From NCBI RefSeq assembly GCF_014204975.1, contig NZ_JACHMM010000001.1:3472001-3536000 (forward strand): a DNA stretch of 64,000 bases, given 5' to 3'. The stretch comes from Jiangella mangrovi (GTDB lineage Bacteria; Actinomycetota; Actinomycetes; Jiangellales; Jiangellaceae). Shown here one piece after another: positions 59,699 to 64,000 of the stretch. The notes below the pieces were generated by a model that saw only the letters and a list, made by a program, of their open reading frames with translations, made no database searches and was not told where the DNA came from. Position 1 is the first letter of the stretch. Every line of letters starts with the position of its first letter. Position numbers and translations under genes: made by a program.

Positions 59699-60901
59699 AT
59701 GTTCTACCGCAGCGTCGGCCAGGTCCCGCCGAAGCGGCACACTCAGTTCCGCAAGCCCGACGGCGCCCTGTACTACGAGGAGCTGATGGGCGAGGAGGGG
59801 TTCTCGTCGGACTCGTCGCTGCTCTACCACGAGGGCGTGCCGTCGGCCATCGTCGACTCGCGCATCTGGGAGCTGCCCGACGCCCGCACCGTCGCCAACC
59901 ACCCGCTCAAGCCGATGCACCTCAAGCCGCACGACCTCTTCCCGGGCAAGGACTGGAAGGCGTTCGACGTGGTCACCGGTCGCCGGCTGCTGCTCGGCAA
60001 CGGCGACGTCCGCATCGCCTACGTCGCGGCCGGCGAGTCGTCGCCGCTCTACCGCAACGCCATCGGCGACGAGTGCGTGTACGTCGAGGACGGCGAGGCG
60101 ACGCTCGAGACCATGTTCGGCCTGCTGCACGTCCGCAAGGGCGACTACGCGATCATCCCGCGCGCGACGGTGCACCGCTGGGTCCCGACGGGGGACGGCC
60201 CGCTCCGCGCGTACGTCGTCGAGGCGAACTCGCACATCACGCCGCCGAAGCGGTACCTGTCGCGGTTCGGCCAGTTCCTCGAGCACGCGCCGTACTGCGA
60301 GCGCGACCTGACCGCGCCGGCGGAGCCGTTCGTCACCGAGGGCACCGACGTCGACGTGTACACGAAGCACCGCGGCCACGGCCCGTCCGGCCTGGTCGGC
60401 AGCATCGTGACCTACCCGACGCACCCGTTCGACGTGGTCGGCTGGGACGGCTGCCTCTACCCGTACACGTTCAACGTCGACGACTTCGAACCGATCACCG
60501 GGCGCATCCACCAGCCGCCGCCCGTGCACCAGGTCTTCGAGGGCTACAACTTCGTCATCTGCAACTTCGTGCCGCGCAAGGTCGACTACCACCCGCTGGC
60601 CGTGCCGGTGCCGTACTTCCACTCCAACGTCGACTCCGACGAGGTCATGTTCTACTGCGGCGGCGACTACGAGGCGCGCAAGGGCTCCGGCATCGGCCAG
60701 GGCTCCATCACGCTGCACCCGGGCGGGCACTCGCACGGCCCGCAGCCGGCGGCGATCGAGCGGGCGCTGGGCAAGGACTACTTCGACGAGCTCGCCGTCA
60801 TGGTCGACACCTTCCGGCCGCTCGAGATCGGCGAGGCCGGCCAGCAGAGCGACGACGGCGCCTACGCGTGGAGCTGGAGCGGCCGCGGCCCGACGGGGTG
60901 A
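59699..60901 (+). CDS. hmgA: homogentisate 1,2-dioxygenase
   Basis: A 400-residue iron dioxygenase that opens homogentisate to maleylacetoacetate. The family's cupin core is clear: VPYFHSNVDSDEVMFYCGGD with iron-ligand His and Glu, and HPGGHSHGPQP with the third His. Actinobacterial members start MxYRSVG...KRHTQFR, so ATG 59699 (with AGAAGG upstream) is chosen over ATG 59669. It is divergent from the unknown gene and fahA, with about 110 bases between the starts, which holds direct repeats CCGAACAA. Confidence 0.95.
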   Translation: MFYRSVGQVPPKRHTQFRKPDGALYYEELMGEEGFSSDSSLLYHEGVPSAIVDSRIWELPDARTVANHPLKPMHLKPHDLFPGKDWKAFDVVTGRRLLLGNGDVRIAYVAAGESSPLYRNAIGDECVYVEDGEATLETMFGLLHVRKGDYAIIPRATVHRWVPTGDGPLRAYVVEANSHITPPKRYLSRFGQFLEHAPYCERDLTAPAEPFVTEGTDVDVYTKHRGHGPSGLVGSIVTYPTHPFDVVGWDGCLYPYTFNVDDFEPITGRIHQPPPVHQVFEGYNFVICNFVPRKVDYHPLAVPVPYFHSNVDSDEVMFYCGGDYEARKGSGIGQGSITLHPGGHSHGPQPAAIERALGKDYFDELAVMVDTFRPLEIGEAGQQSDDGAYAWSWSGRGPTG

Positions 60902-60988
60902 GCCGCGGTTACCTTGTGGTGAATTGAGTTGTCGGTGGGCGGGACTAGAGTGCGTTCCACCTGGTCCTACCCCCTCCGAGGAGCCCCC

Positions 60989-61984
60989 GTGCGCCGCATC
61001 ACCGGCTGCCTGCCCCTGGCCGCTGCCCTTCTCGTCCTCGCCGGCTGCGGTGACTCCGACGACGGCGGCGCGTCCGCCGCCGGCACCTCCTCGCCGACGG
61101 CGGAGGCCTCCGAGGAGCCCGAGCCCACGGACGAGCCGACCGAGGAGCCGGTGGCCGACGACGAGGTCTCGTGCAGCACCGACGACGCGCCTCAGGTCAC
61201 CGTGGCCGACCCGGGCGCGGAGCCGCGCGCCCTCATGGAGCTCTCACCCACCGCCGGCCAGACCGTCGGACTCGACATGACCATCCTCACCGAGTCGACG
61301 CAGACCCTCGGCGGCGTGGCCCAGCCGCCGCAGCAGATCCCGCCGATGATCTTCGGCCTCGCGGTCACCATCGACGAGGTCACCGACGAGCAGATCTCCA
61401 TGTCGGTCGTCTACGACCGCGCCGAGTTCGACTCCGACGACCCCCAGCTGCAGGCCGCCATGGGGTCGATGGTCGGCCTCACCAGCACGGTCACCACCGA
61501 TCGCAGCGGCGTGTTCATCGAGGGCGACATCGACACCGCGGGCGTCTCCGACCCCGCGCTGGCCGCGGCCATCGGCCAGATGGGCGCCCAGCTCGAGCAG
61601 CTGGCCGTTCCGCTGCCCCGCGAACCGGTCGGAGTCGGCGCCGTCTGGGACGTCGCCACGGCCGTCGACTCCAACGGCGTCGTCTTCTGCAGCACCACCA
61701 CCTACCGGCTCACTGAGTTCGACGGCACGGCGTACACCTTCGAGACCGAGGTGACGCAGCAGGCCCTGCCCACCACGCTCGAGCAGGGGACGGCGACCAT
61801 CGAGGTCCTCGAGGGCACCGGGGCGGGCTCGGGCACCAGCAGCGGCAACCTGAGCTTCCCCATGGCCGTCACCGCCACCAGCAGCGGCTCCAACAGCATC
61901 CTGCTGCTGGTCGAGGACGGTTCCAACCGGGGCGAGATCGGCACCGACGTCTCGCTCGAGATGCAGCTCACCACGCGCGAGTGA
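60989..61984 (+). CDS. secreted lipoprotein of unknown function
   Basis: The 331-residue protein has a signal peptide (VRRITGCLPLAAALLVLAG) and a lipobox LAGC, followed by a Ser/Glu/Pro-rich linker and a beta-rich domain. I recognise no family, but the repeat of phrases such as TTDRSGVFIEGDID and FETEVTQQAL suggests an outer surface domain of about 220 residues. GTG 60989 has GAGGAG upstream; the frame is open to 60929. It is separate from hmgA and ends at a hairpin. Confidence 0.75.
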   Translation: MRRITGCLPLAAALLVLAGCGDSDDGGASAAGTSSPTAEASEEPEPTDEPTEEPVADDEVSCSTDDAPQVTVADPGAEPRALMELSPTAGQTVGLDMTILTESTQTLGGVAQPPQQIPPMIFGLAVTIDEVTDEQISMSVVYDRAEFDSDDPQLQAAMGSMVGLTSTVTTDRSGVFIEGDIDTAGVSDPALAAAIGQMGAQLEQLAVPLPREPVGVGAVWDVATAVDSNGVVFCSTTTYRLTEFDGTAYTFETEVTQQALPTTLEQGTATIEVLEGTGAGSGTSSGNLSFPMAVTATSSGSNSILLLVEDGSNRGEIGTDVSLEMQLTTRE

Positions 61985-61992
61985 CCACGGCG

Positions 61993-62020
61993 GAGCGGGC
62001 GGCCCCTGGGCCGCCCGCTC
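61993..62020. terminator. hairpin terminator between convergent genes
   Basis: GAGCGGGCGGCCC and its complement form a perfect 13-bp stem with a 2-base loop, between the lipoprotein stop (61984) and the ABC permease stop (62041). Confidence 0.8.
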
Positions 62021-62040
62021 ACGTCATCGACCGCTCGTCG

Positions 62041-62967
62041 TCACACCACGTCGCGGTGGCGCATCAGTAGCGCGGCCACGGCGGCGAAGGCCACCAGGTA
62101 CGCCGCCACCAGCAGCGCCGCCGGCCGGCCGTCGAGCACCGTCAGCACGCCCGGCGCACCGTCCGGGTCGCCCTGGCCGCCGGCGCCCAGCGCGCCGGCC
62201 AGCGAACCGGCCGCCGTCCCCGGTAGCACGTCGGTCACGTACTCCACGCCGCCCAGCAGGTTGCCGACGCCGCGCAGCAGGTTCTCGATCACCAGCGACC
62301 ACACCAGCCCGAGGCCGACCGCCAGTGCGGGGCTGCGGGTCAGCACGCCGACCAGCACGCCGGCCGCGGCCCACATCCCGAAGATCAGCAGCGCTCCGCC
62401 GGCCGACTCCGCCAGCGGGCCGAGCGCCGGCCAGACGATGCTCTGCCCCTCGACGACGGCGATCAGGGTCGACGCGATGAGGTCGAGGACCAGCGTCGCC
62501 GCGACCACGCCGACGACCGCCACACCGACGGCGGCCAGGGTCCCGCCGAACGCCGGCACCCGGCGCGGGCCCTGCGTGAACACGGTCTTCCAGGCGCCCC
62601 AGCCGAAGCCGCTGCCGGCGGCCAGCGCGCCCAGGATGAACATGATCGCGCCGCCGAACATCGGCATGCCGCCGGTGAGGACCGACGGGATCGCCGCGGG
62701 CAGCAGGTCCGGCAGCAGCGCCTCGGGCGAGACGCCCTCGTTGGAGAAGCCGGACGATCCGGTGGCGTAGGCGATGTAGTTGAAAAGGTACGCGAAGGTG
62801 AGGTTCAGCAGCAGCCACACCGTCGCCAGGACCCAGACGGCGGGCCACTTGCGCAGGCGCAGCAGCTCGGCCCGGGTGCTGGCGAGCAGGCCGCCCAGCG
62901 GGCCGGTCGCGGATCGCGCCGCGCCGCTCCGGGCGGCGGGTGCGCTAGTCGTGGTCGCGGTGCTCAT
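62041..62967 (-). CDS. ABC-2 type exporter permease
   Basis: A 308-residue membrane protein with about six helices: a cytoplasmic N-terminus, first helix near WPAVWVLATVWLLLNLTFAY, then GGAIMFILGALAAGSGFGWG, further helices and a C-terminal helix (LLVAAYLVAFAAVAALL) with MRHRDVV at the end. ATG 62967 overlaps the ATPase stop by 4 bases. Partner of the ATPase encoded upstream. Substrate unknown; such pairs often export drugs or lipids. Confidence 0.88.
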   Translation of the reverse strand: MSTATTTSAPAARSGAARSATGPLGGLLASTRAELLRLRKWPAVWVLATVWLLLNLTFAYLFNYIAYATGSSGFSNEGVSPEALLPDLLPAAIPSVLTGGMPMFGGAIMFILGALAAGSGFGWGAWKTVFTQGPRRVPAFGGTLAAVGVAVVGVVAATLVLDLIASTLIAVVEGQSIVWPALGPLAESAGGALLIFGMWAAAGVLVGVLTRSPALAVGLGLVWSLVIENLLRGVGNLLGGVEYVTDVLPGTAAGSLAGALGAGGQGDPDGAPGVLTVLDGRPAALLVAAYLVAFAAVAALLMRHRDVV

Positions 62968-63896
62968 CGGTTCTCCTCCTGGTCCGAGTGGTCCGCCTGG
63001 TCCGGGTGGTCGGTCGTCATCTCGAAGAACACGTCCTCGAGGGACCGCTCCGAGGGGCGGATCTCGTGGATGTCGGCGCCGGCCTCGACCAGCGCGCGGG
63101 CCAGCTCGGGCGCCCGCTCCTCGGGCAGCTCCAGCCGGACCCCGTCGTCGGTGAGCTGGACGGCGTCGTCGCCGGCCACCTGCATCGACACCGCCAGCGC
63201 CAGCTCGACGGGCTGCGCGCGGACCAGCAGGGTGCTGGCGCCGCGCAGCTCGGCGACGGTGCTCTCGGCGAGCAGCCGGCCGTGCGCGATGACGCCGACG
63301 CGGTCGCAGATCTCCTGGACCTCGGCCAGCAGGTGGCTCGACAGCAGCACCGTCTGGCCCTGCTGCGCGAGGTCGACGACGAGCTTGCGCATGTCGGCCA
63401 TGCCGGCGGGGTCGAGGCCGTTGGTCGGCTCGTCGAGGACCAGCAGGTCCGGCTCGCCGAGCAGCGCCGACGCCACGCCGAGCCGCTGCTTCATGCCCAG
63501 CGAGTACGACTTGAACGCGTCGCCGCCACGAGCCGCGAGATCGACCCGGTCGAGTGCCTCGTCGACGGCCCGGTCGGAGACGCCCTGGTAGCGGCCCATG
63601 ACGCGCAGGTTGTCGCGGCCGGAGAGGTACGGGTAGAAGCCCGGCCCCTCGACCAGCGCGCCGATGCGGGACGTCGCGCCGGGCTCGCCGGGCGCGTGGC
63701 CCAGGATCGTCGCGGTCCCACTGGTGGGACGGACCAGGCCGAGCAGCATGCGCAGCGTGGTCGTCTTGCCGGCTCCGTTCGGTCCGAGGAAGCCGTACAC
63801 CTCGCCGCTGCGGACGGTGAGGCTCACGTCGCTGACGGCGAGCCGTTCGCCGTAGCGCTTGGTCAGCCGGTCGGTGACCACGATGGTGTTCGTCAT
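62964..63896 (-). CDS. ABC transporter ATP-binding protein
   Basis: A 310-residue ATPase: Walker A GPNGAGKTTT, Q-loop near ALVEGPGFYPYLSGRDN, signature SYSLGMKQRLGVA, Walker B LLVLDEPTNGLDP and H-loop SSHLL. The C-terminal 80 residues form the extra domain often found in ABC-2 exporters. The GTGA/ATGA junction couples it to the permease. The 104 bases upstream to the window end hold no visible gene. Confidence 0.93.
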   Translation of the reverse strand: MTNTIVVTDRLTKRYGERLAVSDVSLTVRSGEVYGFLGPNGAGKTTTLRMLLGLVRPTSGTATILGHAPGEPGATSRIGALVEGPGFYPYLSGRDNLRVMGRYQGVSDRAVDEALDRVDLAARGGDAFKSYSLGMKQRLGVASALLGEPDLLVLDEPTNGLDPAGMADMRKLVVDLAQQGQTVLLSSHLLAEVQEICDRVGVIAHGRLLAESTVAELRGASTLLVRAQPVELALAVSMQVAGDDAVQLTDDGVRLELPEERAPELARALVEAGADIHEIRPSERSLEDVFFEMTTDHPDQADHSDQEENR

Positions 63897-64000
63897 GGCT
63901 CCACGCTCCCGCGCAGCCGCCGTCGCCCGCGTCGGCTCCAGAGCGGCATCGCACGTACGCAGATCCGCGTAGTGCGGTTACGCCGCGTTGCCGACGCCGG

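Overview
This window is chromosomal DNA from a very GC-rich actinobacterium. Codons end almost always in G or C, GTG starts and 4-bp start/stop overlaps are common, and typical actinobacterial families are present: a DUF3039 protein, a RamB-type regulator next to isocitrate lyase, SecA2, a sugar ABC operon without its own ATPase, an Asp-box TetR/MMPL unit and a LAL regulator. A member of the Jiangellales or a nearby order would fit, but the sequence alone does not settle the genus. I see no rRNA, tRNA, CRISPR array, insertion sequence, integrase or prophage.

Layout. (1) 1-6.6 kb: the end of an alpha-E/transglutaminase operon, then a two-component system with a secreted Asp-rich protein, a secreted Ser/Ala/Pro-repeat protein and an APH-like kinase. 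Three of these units share one operator design, an 18-bp palindrome followed by CTCATC boxes at 11-bp period. (2) 6.7-10.3 kb: two CNNM/HlyC-type membrane proteins and an S-adenosyl-L-methionine hydrolase-like protein in one overlapping operon. (3) 10.2-15.4 kb: a TetR/MMPL export unit with a 29-bp operator, a stand-alone PheRS-like ligase and an SRPBCC protein. (4) 15.4-22 kb: a LacI-controlled carbohydrate locus (debranching-type glycosidase divergent from lacI, binding protein and two permeases). (5) 22-28 kb: a small kinase, a LAL regulator with a tiny upstream gene, malic enzyme and YqgE. (6) 28-28.5 kb: a gene-free stretch packed with palindromes, then a calpain-like protease with a small partner. 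(7) 29.9-36 kb: DUF3039, MFS transporter, DEAD/DEAH helicase, and a secreted amidase. (8) 36-44.4 kb: ramB/aceA, a GH127 enzyme with an inserted LamG domain, and dhaKLM next to an IclR regulator. (9) 45-47 kb: two paralogous membrane proteins with Ig-like tails. (10) 47.4-61 kb: an FAD monooxygenase, tyrosine catabolism in two blocks (hpd with an Lrp/AsnC regulator; fahA, an unknown gene and hmgA), SecA2, an M1 peptidase, ArsR/CDF metal export, and an AbiEi-type gene flanked by inverted copies of a palindromic element. (11) 61-64 kb: a lipoprotein and an ABC exporter.

How the genes work together. Carbon use is the main theme: oligosaccharide uptake and cleavage, arabinofuranoside cleavage, dihydroxyacetone phosphorylation, the glyoxylate bypass with malic enzyme, and tyrosine breakdown to fumarate and acetoacetate. 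The second theme is the cell envelope: the two-component regulon, CNNM proteins, MMPL exporter, SecA2, amidase and the Ig-tail proteins. The most unusual items are the three-site operator regulon, the PheRS-like ligase, the calpain-like protease pair, the palindrome array at 28.1-28.5 kb, and the AbiEi-type gene between inverted repeats.
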